Assembly: GCF_005145045.1 (NCBI RefSeq)
Contig: NZ_CP039691.1
Span: 200,001-264,000, forward strand
Length of the DNA: 64,000 nucleotides
Origin: Agrobacterium larrymoorei
GTDB lineage: Bacteria; Pseudomonadota; Alphaproteobacteria; Rhizobiales; Rhizobiaceae
Reading direction: 5' to 3'
The notes under the pieces: generated by a model
Told to the model about the DNA's origin: nothing
The model's database searches: none
The model's input: only the letters and a program-made list of their open reading frames with translations
Shown: one piece after another, positions 28,925 through 39,308 of the stretch
Numbering within the stretch: position 1 is the first letter of the stretch
How the letters are laid out: each line of letters begins with the position of its first letter
Made by a program: the position numbers and the translations under genes

Positions 28925-31900
28925 CAGCAAGAAAGTCGAGCCATTGGCGCATGCTAAACGCATCCTGACCATCGCGCCGGGAACCCCGTTTCTTAAAGTC
29001 CTGGCAAGGAGCCTCTGCGATGGTTCTCTGGCGCAGGGTTATGCCTATGATCCTGCCGATCCGCTGTCGCTTGCCAAGGTCACGATCTATGTGCCGACGC
29101 GGCGTTCCGCGCGCGTGTTGCGCTCGGAATTCGTCGATATTCTCGGCGGTCGCTCCGCCATTCTGCCGGTCATCCGTCCGCTCGGCGAAACGGATGATGA
29201 TAGCGGCTATTTCGATATCGAGACGCCTGCAACGATCGATCTCGCCCCGCCGATTTCCAATACGGCCCGACTGGTGGAATTGGCCCGGCTGATCCTTGCA
29301 TGGCGAAACAGCCTGCCCGATGCGATCCGTGCCGTACACTCCGATTCCCCGCTCGTCGCTCCGGCCAGCCCTGCGGATGCCATTTGGCTTGCTCGTGCAC
29401 TGGCCGAAGTCATCGACGCGATGGACACCGAGGACAAGGATTGGGAGGCTCTCGCCGAACTGGATACTGCCGACCATGCGCAATGGTGGCAGCTGACGGC
29501 GGATTTTCTCAAGATCGCCAGCGTCTTCTGGCCAGCCCGCCTTGCCGAACTCAACAAATCATCCGCCGGGCGGCACCGCAATGCAATCCTGCGCGCCGAG
29601 GCTGAGCGTCTGGCGCGGATCGGCTCGACTGACCCGATCATCGTTGCTGGTTCTACCGGCTCCATTCCTGCCGCTGCCGATCTCATCGCCGCCGTCGCCT
29701 CGCTCCCGCAGGGTACCATCGTTCTGCCGGGCCTCGATCTCGACATGCCGGACGAGCAGTGGGAGGCGATCAACGAAGCGCCGGATGACGCATCCAGCCG
29801 CACGCATTCGCAATACGGCCTTTTCGTCCTGTTGCAGAAACTCGGTGTGCTGCGCGATGATGTCGAGCGGATCGGTTCGCTGGATTCTGATCTTCAAAAC
29901 CGCGCTGAAATCTTCTCGACGGCGCTTGCACCTGCCAAAGCCACGGCGGAGTGGAATGCATGGCGCGCGGAAAAATCCGAGGAATTTTTCGACAACGCCT
30001 TTTCTTCCGCCGCCATGATCGAGGCTGCCAATGAGCGGGAGGAGGCAACTTCCATTGCGATTGCCCTTCGCCTGGCCCTTGAAGAACCCGGCCAGAACGG
30101 CCCTTCGCAGGCGGCACTGATTACGCCGGATCGTGGTCTTGGACGACGTGTCGCGACCGAGCTTGCGCGCTTCGGCATCGAGGCGGATGACTCTGCCGGT
30201 ACGCCGCTTTCCGCAACGCCACAGGCGGGGCTGTTGCAGCTTGCGCTCGAAGCGATCCTGCGGCCCGGCGATCCCGTCGCCATCATATCCCTGCTGAAGC
30301 ATCCGCTCAGCCGCTTCGGTCTTAATCTGGAGGACATGACACAGGCAGCGGCGGCTATGGAGCTTCTCGGCTTGAGGGGCGGACGCGAGGAAACCATGCT
30401 TGGCAATCTCGGTAGCCTTCTCGCGCATCAACTGACATTGCACGCGGATGACAGACATCCACCGAAATGGCGTACCGCGCTTTCCGAAGACGCGGCCCTT
30501 GCTGCCGCTGATCTCGCCGCGCGTATCAAGGTTGCCATCGAACCGCTGGAATCGGCCTTCATCCACCGCGATCCGATCAAAGGACGCCTCACCTCCCGCC
30601 TGACGCTGGCGGATTGGGCGGAGCGTACAGGCCGCGTCATCGAAGCTATTGCTGTGGATGAGGCGGGCGATCTTGCCAACCTCTGGTCGGGCGAAGCGGG
30701 AGAGAAGCTCTCCGGGCTTCTGGCGGAATTGATGGAATGCGGGCAGGTTCTGGAGGCGGACGGTCCGCAATGGATCGACATCGTCGCGGCATTCGTGGCC
30801 GGTGAATCGATCAAGCCACGCGCCATGCGCCACCCGCGCGTCTTCATCTTCGGCGCGCTGGAAGCCCGCTTGCAGAGCGTTGATACCGTTATCATCGGCG
30901 GCCTGAACGAAGGCATCTGGCCGGGGCAGACCGCCAACAACCCATTCCTGTCCCGCAATATGAAGACGGCCATTGGTCTCGAACCGCCGGAACGGCGGGT
31001 CGGGCAGCTTGCGCATGATTTCGAAATGGCGAACGGCACGCGGCATATTTTTTACAGCCGTTCGCTGCGGCAGGGCTCGACGCCTGCCGTCGCGTCCCGC
31101 TGGCTGCAACGGCTTCTGGCACTTGGTGGTGAAAATTTTGCCGAGACGCTGAAGGCTCGGGGTGAATCTTATCGGCATTGGGCAAATATGCTGGACGATG
31201 GCGACATTCAGGATGCCGCCAAGCGCCCTGCCCCGACACCGCCTGCGGAGCTTCAGCCGAAGAGCTATTCTTTCAGCGAAGTCAGCCGCCTGCGCCGGGA
31301 TCCCTATTCGATCTATGCACGGCGCATCCTGAAGCTCGATCCGCTGGATGAATTCAACCGCGATCCGGGTGCGGCCGACCGCGGTACGCTTTATCACCGC
31401 ATCATGGAGCAATATTCGCGCGAGGAGCATGTGCCCGGCACGCCTGCAGCGGAAAAGGCCATGATGCGGGTACTGAATGCCTGTTTCGACGCGGAAAACC
31501 TGCCTTCTCACATCGATGTTGTCTGGCGACCGCGTTTCGTTGCCGTGGCCCGTGCCTTCCTGAACTGGGAAAAGGACCGTCGACAGATCGTTCGCCGTAG
31601 CCATATCGAAGTGCGGGCAGGTCAGGAGATACCGGAAGCGGGCGTACGGCTCACCGGTGTTGCCGATCGGATCGATATCAAAACCTCAGGCAAGGCGGAT
31701 ATCATCGATTACAAAACCGGCCTTTCCCCCTCTGTCAAACAGGCGCGCTCGCTGCTCGATCCACAGTTGGCTCTTGAGGCCGCAGCGCTGATGCGCGGCG
31801 CGTTTCGTGATACGGGATCGCCAACGCCCGAAGATTTGATCTATGTGCGATTACGGCCCGGCGAACGCTTCGGGTCTGATACCGTCAATAACGAGAATGC

Positions 31901-32120
31901 CAAAGCCACCGCAAAAACGGTACCGAAGAGCGCTGTGGAACTCGCGACCGACTCCATCGACCAGCTGAGCAAGTTCATCATTTCCTTGCGCGAGAGAAAG
32001 AACGGCTTCGTCTCCCGCCTGATACCCGAGGAACAGCAGAGCTATGGTGGAGAATATGACCACCTCGCCCGGGTTTCCGAATGGTCCACGGCAGAACCGG
32101 GAGATGGCGATGCGGAATGA
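28893..32120 (+). CDS. addB: Double-strand break repair protein AddB (alphaproteobacterial type)
   Basis: Subunit of the AddAB helicase-nuclease that processes DNA ends for recombination. The protein is 1075 residues. The N-terminus reads ILTIAPGTPFLKVLA, so the P-loop region is degenerate and lacks GKT. The C-terminal RecB-like nuclease motif is LTGVADRIDIKTSG ... ADIIDYKTG (near residue 930). I used the ATG at 28893, which overlaps murU by 32 bases; a later start would only trim the first residues. It overlaps addA. Confidence 0.93.
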   Translation: MRSEPSLPPYSSKKVEPLAHAKRILTIAPGTPFLKVLARSLCDGSLAQGYAYDPADPLSLAKVTIYVPTRRSARVLRSEFVDILGGRSAILPVIRPLGETDDDSGYFDIETPATIDLAPPISNTARLVELARLILAWRNSLPDAIRAVHSDSPLVAPASPADAIWLARALAEVIDAMDTEDKDWEALAELDTADHAQWWQLTADFLKIASVFWPARLAELNKSSAGRHRNAILRAEAERLARIGSTDPIIVAGSTGSIPAAADLIAAVASLPQGTIVLPGLDLDMPDEQWEAINEAPDDASSRTHSQYGLFVLLQKLGVLRDDVERIGSLDSDLQNRAEIFSTALAPAKATAEWNAWRAEKSEEFFDNAFSSAAMIEAANEREEATSIAIALRLALEEPGQNGPSQAALITPDRGLGRRVATELARFGIEADDSAGTPLSATPQAGLLQLALEAILRPGDPVAIISLLKHPLSRFGLNLEDMTQAAAAMELLGLRGGREETMLGNLGSLLAHQLTLHADDRHPPKWRTALSEDAALAAADLAARIKVAIEPLESAFIHRDPIKGRLTSRLTLADWAERTGRVIEAIAVDEAGDLANLWSGEAGEKLSGLLAELMECGQVLEADGPQWIDIVAAFVAGESIKPRAMRHPRVFIFGALEARLQSVDTVIIGGLNEGIWPGQTANNPFLSRNMKTAIGLEPPERRVGQLAHDFEMANGTRHIFYSRSLRQGSTPAVASRWLQRLLALGGENFAETLKARGESYRHWANMLDDGDIQDAAKRPAPTPPAELQPKSYSFSEVSRLRRDPYSIYARRILKLDPLDEFNRDPGAADRGTLYHRIMEQYSREEHVPGTPAAEKAMMRVLNACFDAENLPSHIDVVWRPRFVAVARAFLNWEKDRRQIVRRSHIEVRAGQEIPEAGVRLTGVADRIDIKTSGKADIIDYKTGLSPSVKQARSLLDPQLALEAAALMRGAFRDTGSPTPEDLIYVRLRPGERFGSDTVNNENAKATAKTVPKSAVELATDSIDQLSKFIISLRERKNGFVSRLIPEEQQSYGGEYDHLARVSEWSTAEPGDGDAE

Positions 32121-35100
32121 GCCGATGTACCCTGTAGACGACCATGGTCCCGAAATCGACGATCCGAAAAACTGGATCGACTGGACGACGCGGCAGCAGA
32201 CCCGCGCTTCGGACCCCAAAAGTTCCGCATGGGTGTCGGCCAACGCCGGTTCCGGCAAAACGCATGTGCTGACGCAGCGCGTTATCCGGCTGCTGCTTGC
32301 CGGTTGTCGCCCTTCGGCCATTCTCTGCCTCACCTATACAAAGGCGGCAGCGTCCGAAATGTCGAGCCGCGTCTTCGATAGACTGGCCGATTGGGCAACG
32401 CTGACCGATTCCGATCTGAAGGATCGCATAACAGCCATCGAAGGGCGCGTGCCGGATGCCATCAAGCTGAAGGAAGCGCGCCGCCTCTTTGCCAAGGCGC
32501 TGGAAACGCCGGGTGGCCTGAAAATCCAGACCATCCACGCCTTTTGCGAAGCGCTGCTACACCAGTTTCCGCTGGAGGCGAATGTCGCGGGTCACTTCTC
32601 CGTTCTGGATGACCGCGCCGCAAGCAGCCTTCTGGCCGAAGCGCGCCGCAGCCTGCTGACAGCCGTTTCGCTGGAACATGATACGCCGCTGGCGCAAGCA
32701 CTCGCCTATGTCCTCGATCTTGCCGATGAGACGGGTTTGGAAGCGCTGCTCAGCGCCATCATTGCCAACCGCAATCCGCTACGCGGCTTTCTCGAAACGG
32801 CAGCGCGCACGGGCGGAATAGACGCTACCCTGCGAAAACGCGCTGACATCGGCCCGGAGGAAACGCAGGAAACGGCAGCTGCGGCCTTCTGGCCCCTGCC
32901 CGGCCTCTCCGGTCTTTCGCTGGATACCTATCTGACGCTTTCTGATGAAATCGGTGGTTCACGCACCCACGATGTATCCTACGCATTGCGTGAAACCACC
33001 CGCGAACGCGATGTCTTCAAGCGCATCGACTTCATCGAGGCAGCGCTTCTCACAGCCAAGGGCGAGAAAAAGTCCGACGCGTACGTCATCAACAAGGCGA
33101 TGCAGGGCGCGGCACCGGGTCTGCTGGATGATCTGACGCTGGCGCGAGACCACGTCGTCGCCTGCCGTGACCGTTATCGCACCCTGCGAATGCTCGAAGC
33201 GACGAAGCATGCGCTGACCTTGGCGGATCGTCTGATCGGTGATTTCGAAGACCTGAAGAAGCAGAGAAGTCAGCTCGATTTCGAAGATCTGATCGAGCGC
33301 GCGGCGACGCTGCTCAACAGGGACACCGCAGGCGCGTGGGTTCACTACAAGCTGGATCAGGGTATCGATCATATTCTGGTCGATGAGGCGCAGGATACCA
33401 GCCCCGTACAGTGGTCGATCATCCAGTCGCTGGCCGCCGATTTCTTCCATGGGGAAACGGCCCGCCTTGGCCTGCGCACCATCTTTGCCGTGGGCGATGA
33501 AAAGCAGTCGATCTATTCCTTTCAGGGCGCGCGACCGGAGCGTTTTTCGCAGGAGCGCGAGGAAACGGCGCGGCGCGTGACTGCTGTCGAGCAGGTCTTT
33601 CATCCCGTGCGACTGCCGCTCTCTTTTCGCTCCACGGCAGATGTTCTTGCGGCGGTGGATCAGGTCTTTTCCACGCCGGAAAATGCCGAGGGACTGAGCG
33701 CCCAGAACGAACCCGTCGAGCATCGCTCCAACCGCCTTGGCCACGCGGGCACGGTGGAAGTCTGGGGCATTGTCGCCGCCGAACCGGTGGAAGACGAAGA
33801 GGACTGGACGGCACCCTTCGATGCTCTGCGTGAAAGCGCGCCGCCTGCCATCGTCGCACGGCGGATTGCGGCCCGCATCGCGGAGATGATCGGCAAGGAA
33901 ACCGTGGTCGAGAAAGGCGTGGAGCGCTTTATCGAGCCCGGCGATATTCTGGTTCTGGTGCGCAAGCGCCATGCTTTCGTCAACGCGCTGACGCGCGAGC
34001 TCAAGCAGCGCAAGAATATTCCCGTTGCCGGTGCCGACCGTCTTCGCCTGACGGATCACATCGCCATTCAGGATTTGCTGGCACTTGGCCGGTTCGTGCT
34101 CTTGCCGCAGGATGATCTGTCGCTTTGTGCGCTGCTGAAAAGCCCGCTTTTCAATCACGATGAAGACGATATTTTCGACCTAGCCGCAAAACGCCCGGAA
34201 GAAACCAGCGTCTGGGAGTACTTGCAGCATCTTCGCCGCGAAGATGGCAGCCGTTTTGCACATACCCACAAGCTGCTTTCCACCCTCATCGCGCTTTCGA
34301 AAACCACAACGATCCATGATTTCTATGCCGCCGTCCTGACCATCCACGGGGGCCGCAAGAAGTTCCTCGGTCGCCTCGGCAATGAAGCCAGCGACGTTCT
34401 GGACGAGTTTCTCTCCTTCGCACTCGATCATGAAAAGACCGGCCTTCCCGGCCTGCAATCCTTCATCTCGGTGCTGGAAACCGATGCTCCCGAGATCAAG
34501 CGTGAGCAGGACAAGGAACGCGGCGAAGTCCGCATAATGACGGTTCACGCCTCCAAAGGTCTTGAAGCGCCCGTGGTTTTTCTGGTCGATGGCGGCTCCA
34601 AGGCCTTCATCCCAAGCCATGTGCCGAAGCTTCGTTTTCTTGAGGCTTCCGCAACGTCCTTCCCGATCTGGCTTCCGGGCAAGAGCTTTGACAACGCGCT
34701 GATCGACCGAGATGACAGGCGGCTGAAAGACTCTGCCGAGCAGGAGTATCGTCGTCTGCTCTATGTTGCCATGACACGTGCAGCCGACCACTTGATCGTC
34801 TGCGGCTATCGAGGTCCGCGGGAAAACCCGGATTCCTGGCACGCGATGATTAGGCGCTCACTTGGAGCCGATGAGAACCGCAGTCGCACCCACCAGTTTA
34901 CGGCAGGCGGAGAGGAATGGGACGGCTTGCTCTGGCATTCCAGCACCCGTTCCCCACGGCTCATCGAAAAGACGGAACAAGCGCATCAACCGGGCCCCGC
35001 TCCCCTACCCGCGTCTCTTATGCAGCCGCTGCCGCCAGCGCCCGCCCTTCCGCGCCCTTTGAGCCCTTCCGGTGCTGGCACCATTATCGATGACGGTGCC

Positions 35101-35676
35101 GAGGATTTGCTGGTCACATCACCGCTCTTTGCGAAGCCGAAAACGTCATCCGGTCTTGCGCTTCAGCGCGGGCGTCTCGTTCACCGCATGCTGCAAACTT
35201 TGCCGGATTATCCCGAAAACGAACGCGAAGCGGCGGCTCATCGCTATGCCGAGCGCGCGGCGAAGTTCTGGCCGGAGAAGGAACGCGAAAGCCTGATCCA
35301 CTCAACGCTCGCCGTTCTCTGCGAACCCGCGATCCAGCCCGCATTCTCCGCAAATAGCAGGGCTGAAGTCTCGATCATGGGTACGCTTCGTCTCGGTCGT
35401 CAGGAATTCGCCGTGTCAGGGCGCATCGACAGACTAGCGGTCGAGGATGATCGGGTCATTCTGGTGGATTACAAGACCAATCGCGTACCGCCAGAAGACG
35501 AGCGGCGCATTCCTTTTGCGCATACGGCGCAGCTTGCCATCTACAGGGAAATCCTCAAACCGCTCTATCCGGATAAGACGTTTGTCTGCGCGCTCGTCTA
35601 TACGGAGAATGCGTCCTTCATGACGCTTGGTGAGGAAGCCCTGTCGCAAGCTCTTGCCGCAATCTCGACAAAGTGA
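32110..35676 (+). CDS. addA: Double-strand break repair helicase AddA (alphaproteobacterial type)
   Basis: UvrD/RecB-family helicase with a C-terminal nuclease, the partner of AddB. From 32110 it has 1188 residues. Walker A is VSANAGSGKTHVLTQRV, motif II is ILVDEAQDTSPVQW, and motif III is AVGDEKQSIYSFQGA. Motif V and VI regions are MTVHASKGLEAPVVFLV and RRLLYVAMTRAADHL. The nuclease has RIDRLAVEDDRVILVDYKTNR. I chose 32110 because GGGAG lies six bases upstream; in-frame ATGs at 32044, 32056 and 32104 would overlap addB further. trxA follows after 75 bases. Confidence 0.94.
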   Translation: MRNEPMYPVDDHGPEIDDPKNWIDWTTRQQTRASDPKSSAWVSANAGSGKTHVLTQRVIRLLLAGCRPSAILCLTYTKAAASEMSSRVFDRLADWATLTDSDLKDRITAIEGRVPDAIKLKEARRLFAKALETPGGLKIQTIHAFCEALLHQFPLEANVAGHFSVLDDRAASSLLAEARRSLLTAVSLEHDTPLAQALAYVLDLADETGLEALLSAIIANRNPLRGFLETAARTGGIDATLRKRADIGPEETQETAAAAFWPLPGLSGLSLDTYLTLSDEIGGSRTHDVSYALRETTRERDVFKRIDFIEAALLTAKGEKKSDAYVINKAMQGAAPGLLDDLTLARDHVVACRDRYRTLRMLEATKHALTLADRLIGDFEDLKKQRSQLDFEDLIERAATLLNRDTAGAWVHYKLDQGIDHILVDEAQDTSPVQWSIIQSLAADFFHGETARLGLRTIFAVGDEKQSIYSFQGARPERFSQEREETARRVTAVEQVFHPVRLPLSFRSTADVLAAVDQVFSTPENAEGLSAQNEPVEHRSNRLGHAGTVEVWGIVAAEPVEDEEDWTAPFDALRESAPPAIVARRIAARIAEMIGKETVVEKGVERFIEPGDILVLVRKRHAFVNALTRELKQRKNIPVAGADRLRLTDHIAIQDLLALGRFVLLPQDDLSLCALLKSPLFNHDEDDIFDLAAKRPEETSVWEYLQHLRREDGSRFAHTHKLLSTLIALSKTTTIHDFYAAVLTIHGGRKKFLGRLGNEASDVLDEFLSFALDHEKTGLPGLQSFISVLETDAPEIKREQDKERGEVRIMTVHASKGLEAPVVFLVDGGSKAFIPSHVPKLRFLEASATSFPIWLPGKSFDNALIDRDDRRLKDSAEQEYRRLLYVAMTRAADHLIVCGYRGPRENPDSWHAMIRRSLGADENRSRTHQFTAGGEEWDGLLWHSSTRSPRLIEKTEQAHQPGPAPLPASLMQPLPPAPALPRPLSPSGAGTIIDDGAEDLLVTSPLFAKPKTSSGLALQRGRLVHRMLQTLPDYPENEREAAAHRYAERAAKFWPEKERESLIHSTLAVLCEPAIQPAFSANSRAEVSIMGTLRLGRQEFAVSGRIDRLAVEDDRVILVDYKTNRVPPEDERRIPFAHTAQLAIYREILKPLYPDKTFVCALVYTENASFMTLGEEALSQALAAISTK

Positions 35677-35751
35677 GATACCGGACATTGAAAATGCGCG
35701 TTCCTCGCATCACATAAATGCCGAACAGATTCACTGAAAGGAGAGCCGCTT

Positions 35752-36072
35752 ATGGCTACCGTGAAAGTCGATACCTCCAACTTCCAGTCCGAAGTTCTCG
35801 ATGCCGCCGAACCCGTCGTCGTCGATTTCTGGGCTGAGTGGTGCGGCCCTTGCAAGATGATCGCTCCGAGCCTTGAAGAAATCTCGTCCGAGCTTGCTGG
35901 CAAGGTCAAGGTCGTGAAGCTCAACATCGACGAAAACCCAGAACTTGCAGCCCAGTTCGGCGTCCGCTCCATTCCGACGCTCGCCATGTTCAAGGGCGGC
36001 GAAGTTGCCGACATCAAGGTTGGCGCTGCTCCCAAGACAGCACTTGCCGCCTGGATTTCCAGTGCAGCCTGA
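35752..36072 (+). CDS. trxA: Thioredoxin
   Basis: Small cytoplasmic disulfide reductase of 106 residues. The active site is [10 protein letters not shown], with Cys31 and Cys34, and the cis-proline loop is RSIPTLAMF. It has the typical thioredoxin length and no signal peptide. The start has GAAAGGAGAG upstream. It lies downstream of addA on the same strand and ends at a terminator. Confidence 0.97.
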   Translation: MATVKVDTSNFQSEVLDAAEPVVVDFWAEWCGPCKMIAPSLEEISSELAGKVKVVKLNIDENPELAAQFGVRSIPTLAMFKGGEVADIKVGAAPKTALAAWISSAA

Positions 36073-36096
36073 TTTCCGTCAGTCATTAAGAATGAG

Positions 36097-36124
36097 AAAA
36101 GCCCGGTAATGCCGGGCTTTTTCT
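36097..36124. terminator. Intrinsic terminator between trxA and folC
   Basis: A stem AAAAGCCCGG / CCGGGCTTTT with a 5-base loop and flanking A and T runs. It serves trxA on the plus strand and possibly folC on the minus strand. Confidence 0.88.
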
Positions 36125-36148
36125 TTGGTCCATTTGCCTGAAAAGTCA

Positions 36149-37501
36149 TTACTTCGGCGGCGTGCCGTTCAGGGCCAGCGCATTCCCGGCCAGATAAAGC
36201 GACCCGCCAATCAAAATTCGTGGCGCAGGCTTGTTCGGGTCCAGCCGCGTGGAAAGTTCCTCCAGCGCTTCCTCAATCGAAGACGTCGGCGCTGCCGTCA
36301 AACCGGCATCAAACACGGCATGGGCCAAAACCACCGGGTCGATTGCCGCATCGGACCCGTGGATCGGCACGGTGAAGACATATTCCGCAATATCCGCGAA
36401 GGCTTTGAAATAACCGACCTGATCCTTGGTATTGATCATGCCAGCGATGAGAAAGAGAGGCCGCGCCCGCTTTTCCTCGAAACCGGCCATGGCTTCGGCA
36501 ATCACTTCGCCAGCACCGGGATTGTGCCCGCCATCGATCCAGATTTCGCTACCCTTTGGCGCGAGATCGAAAATGCGGCCCTGGGTGATCCGCTGGAGAC
36601 GTCCCGGCCACTCGACCGAGGTCATGGCCTTGTCGATCATGCGTTCGGTCACTTCAAAACCGGCGGCCTTGACCGCGCGGATCGCGGCGGCGGCATTCGC
36701 CAGTTGATGGCGGCCCGGAAGGCGCGGCAGTGGCGCATCGACCAGGCTGAATTCATCCTGATAGACAAGCCGCCCATATTCTTCATGGGCCGAGAAATCC
36801 TGGCCATAGACCGCTGTCGGGCATTTCAGGCGCTCGGCGGTCGCGATCAAAACGTCAAGCGCGGCGTCATATTCCTGATGGCCAATGACGACGGGCGAGC
36901 CGCTCTTCATGATGCCGGCCTTCTCCGCCGCAATCAGTTCGACCCGGTCTCCGAGATAGGCCTGATGGTCGAGCGAGATCGGCATGATAATGGAGACGGC
37001 GGGGTTGGCGATGACATTGGTCGCATCGAAACGCCCGCCGAGACCAACTTCCAGAATAACGACATCCGCTGGCTGTTCGGCGAAAAGCACGAAGGTAACC
37101 GCGGTCAGGATTTCGAAAACGGTGATATGCTGCCCGTTATTGGCTGCCTCGACCCGCGCCAACGCATCGGCGAACATCGCATCTTCTACGAGATACCCCT
37201 GCCCGCCCGGCACACCGATGCGGTACCGTTCGTTCCAGTTGACCAGATGCGGCGATGTGTGGACATGGACTGCAAGGCCAGCCGCTTCCAGAAGCGCGCG
37301 GCTGAACGCCGTAACAGAACCCTTGCCATTGGTACCGGCGACATGGATCACCGGCGGCAGCCGCTTGTGCGGATTGCCGAGCTTTTCGAGAAGCCGTGTG
37401 ATCCGGTCGAGCGACAGATCGAAGCCCTTGGGATGCAGCTGCATCAATCTTTCGATGATGCGTTCTGCCTCGGTCATTTCGGGCTTCGTCCTATCTGTCA
37501 T
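36149..37501 (-). CDS. folC: Folylpolyglutamate synthase / dihydrofolate synthase
   Basis: Adds glutamate to dihydropteroate and to folates. The 450-residue protein has the Mur-ligase P-loop HVAGTNGKGSVTAFSRALLEA near residue 53 and the downstream signature ILEVGLGGRFDATNV. The C-terminal ligase domain contains WIDGGHNPGAGE. The ATG at 37501 follows GGAGGGGC. It is the last gene of a minus-strand run trpF-trpB-trpA-accD-folC. Confidence 0.96.
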   Translation of the reverse strand: MTDRTKPEMTEAERIIERLMQLHPKGFDLSLDRITRLLEKLGNPHKRLPPVIHVAGTNGKGSVTAFSRALLEAAGLAVHVHTSPHLVNWNERYRIGVPGGQGYLVEDAMFADALARVEAANNGQHITVFEILTAVTFVLFAEQPADVVILEVGLGGRFDATNVIANPAVSIIMPISLDHQAYLGDRVELIAAEKAGIMKSGSPVVIGHQEYDAALDVLIATAERLKCPTAVYGQDFSAHEEYGRLVYQDEFSLVDAPLPRLPGRHQLANAAAAIRAVKAAGFEVTERMIDKAMTSVEWPGRLQRITQGRIFDLAPKGSEIWIDGGHNPGAGEVIAEAMAGFEEKRARPLFLIAGMINTKDQVGYFKAFADIAEYVFTVPIHGSDAAIDPVVLAHAVFDAGLTAAPTSSIEEALEELSTRLDPNKPAPRILIGGSLYLAGNALALNGTPPK

Positions 37502-37531
37502 CTGCCCCTCCGGAGCACTTTATCCGCCAGT

Positions 37532-38428
37532 TCAGGCCGTGGCAGCCAGAGGCGCTATGTCCTTTACGGACGTATTGGCAGGCGCCTTCGTCATGATCTT
37601 CAAGAGATTGGCCAGCGTGTCGGGAATCTCGTGGCGGTCGATAACCATATCCACCATGCCGTGATCCAACAGGTATTCCGAGGTCTGGAAGCCTTCCGGC
37701 AGCTTTTCGCGAATGGTCTGCTCGATAACGCGCTTACCCGCGAAGCAGATTTCCGCGCCAGGCTCGGCAATGTGAACATCGCCCAGCATCGCGTAAGAGG
37801 CCGTTACACCGCCCGTCGTCGGGTTGGTGAGAACGACGATGTACGGCATGCCAGCTTCTTTGAGCATGTTGACGGCAACCGTCGTGCGCGGCAGCTGCAT
37901 CAGCGAGAGAATACCTTCTTGCATACGCGCTCCGCCTGAGGCTGGGAACATGACCAGCGGGCAACGCTCTGAAATGGCGCGCTCAAAAGCCTTGACTATG
38001 GCTTCACCAGCAGCAATGCCGAGCGAACCGCCCATGAATTGGAATTCGTGAACGACTGCGACGATCTTCAAACCCTTGAGATTGCCAACGCCAGCAAGGA
38101 TCGTGTCTTCCTGCTCGGTTTTCGTGCGGCTGTCACGCAGACGGTCCGTGTACTTCTTGGAGTCACGGAATTTCAGCGGATCCTGAGCCACCTTCGGCTG
38201 CGGCAGCGCTTCATAGACACCGCCATCGAAAAGGTCTGCAAGACGAGCCTTTGCAGGCATCTTCATATGGAAGCCGGAAGCAGGGATAACCCACTTGTTT
38301 TCTTCCAGATCCTTATGGAAAACCATCTCGCCCGTTTCCGGGCACTTGATCCAGAGATTTTCCGGCGTGTCACGGCGGCCCAGCATGGAGTTGATCCGCG
38401 GGCGTACGTAATTGGTGATCCAGTTCAC
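37532..38428 (-). CDS. accD: Acetyl-CoA carboxylase carboxyltransferase subunit beta
   Basis: Beta half of the carboxyltransferase that makes malonyl-CoA for fatty acid synthesis. The 298-residue protein has the crotonase-type core with [19 protein letters not shown] and [17 protein letters not shown]. The N-terminal zinc ribbon is not intact: of the four cysteines in E. coli AccD only Cys29 remains, and the others are Thr32, Ile48 and Ser51. This appears to be a lineage trait of rhizobia. The start is a GTG at 38428 with GGAG eight bases upstream. It lies between trpA and folC. Confidence 0.96.
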   Translation of the reverse strand: MNWITNYVRPRINSMLGRRDTPENLWIKCPETGEMVFHKDLEENKWVIPASGFHMKMPAKARLADLFDGGVYEALPQPKVAQDPLKFRDSKKYTDRLRDSRTKTEQEDTILAGVGNLKGLKIVAVVHEFQFMGGSLGIAAGEAIVKAFERAISERCPLVMFPASGGARMQEGILSLMQLPRTTVAVNMLKEAGMPYIVVLTNPTTGGVTASYAMLGDVHIAEPGAEICFAGKRVIEQTIREKLPEGFQTSEYLLDHGMVDMVIDRHEIPDTLANLLKIMTKAPANTSVKDIAPLAATA

Positions 38429-38464
38429 GTCTAATACTCCTGACTGTCTGCGCGTCGCTGGTTG

Positions 38465-39304
38465 TTATTCAGCAGCAGCAAGGCGCGATGCAAGCACGCC
38501 TGTTGAAAGTCCCTTTACCAGCGTTGTTACCGCTGGAACAGTGTCATTCGTCGCCTTGCCATCCTTGGTGAGGCTCAAGGCAATCTGGTTTACGATGGCG
38601 GTTCCGACAACGACGCCGTCTGCGACGGCACCGATGGCCTTTGCGTGCTCCGCCGTCTTGACGCCGAAGCCGACGCAGACCGGCAGGGTCGTGTGCGACT
38701 TGATACGTTCAACCGCGCCCGCAAACTGCGATGGATCAGGCAGTGCCGAACCGGTAATACCGTTCATGGAAACGTAATAGACGAAACCTGAGGTATTTTT
38801 AAGGACGGTCGGCAGACGCTTTTCATCGGTCGTCGGCGTTGCCAGACGAATGAAGTTGATGCCGTGCTTGAGCGCCGGGATACAAAGTTCGTCGTCCATC
38901 TCCGGCGGCAGATCGACCACGATCAAGCCATCGATACCAGCGGCAAGTGCTGTCTCAAGAAACTTTTCGACGCCGTAAATATAGATCGGATTGTAATAGC
39001 CCATCAAAACGATCGGCGTCGCGTCATCCTGCTTGCGGAATTCCCGCGCCAGATCGAGCGTCGTTTCCAGCGTCTGGCCGCCCTTTAGGGCACGTTGGCC
39101 TGCCAGCTGAATGGCTGGACCATCTGCCATCGGATCGGAAAACGGCATGCCAAGCTCGATAACATCGGCACCGGCATCCGGCAGCGCCTTCATGATGCCG
39201 AGCGAGGTTTCGAAATCCGGGTCGCCACCCATGAAATAGGTAATCAGAGCCGGGCGATTTTGCGCGCGCAGATCGGCAAAGCGCTTGTCCATACGTGCAG
39301 TCAT
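38465..39304 (-). CDS. trpA: Tryptophan synthase alpha subunit
   Basis: Cleaves indole-3-glycerol phosphate to indole, passed to TrpB through a tunnel. The 279-residue protein has catalytic Glu in [21 protein letters not shown] and Asp in [13 protein letters not shown] started at the ATG at 39304 (MTARMDKRF), four bases from the trpB stop, because the longer frame from 39349 runs into trpB. Same operon as trpF and trpB. Confidence 0.97.
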   Translation of the reverse strand: MTARMDKRFADLRAQNRPALITYFMGGDPDFETSLGIMKALPDAGADVIELGMPFSDPMADGPAIQLAGQRALKGGQTLETTLDLAREFRKQDDATPIVLMGYYNPIYIYGVEKFLETALAAGIDGLIVVDLPPEMDDELCIPALKHGINFIRLATPTTDEKRLPTVLKNTSGFVYYVSMNGITGSALPDPSQFAGAVERIKSHTTLPVCVGFGVKTAEHAKAIGAVADGVVVGTAIVNQIALSLTKDGKATNDTVPAVTTLVKGLSTGVLASRLAAAE

Positions 39305-39308
39305 GTTC

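Noticed and set aside
29559..31604. Minus-strand open frame of 681 residues opposite addB
   Set aside because: Composition is arginine-rich antisense of addB, with no recognisable motif or ribosome site.
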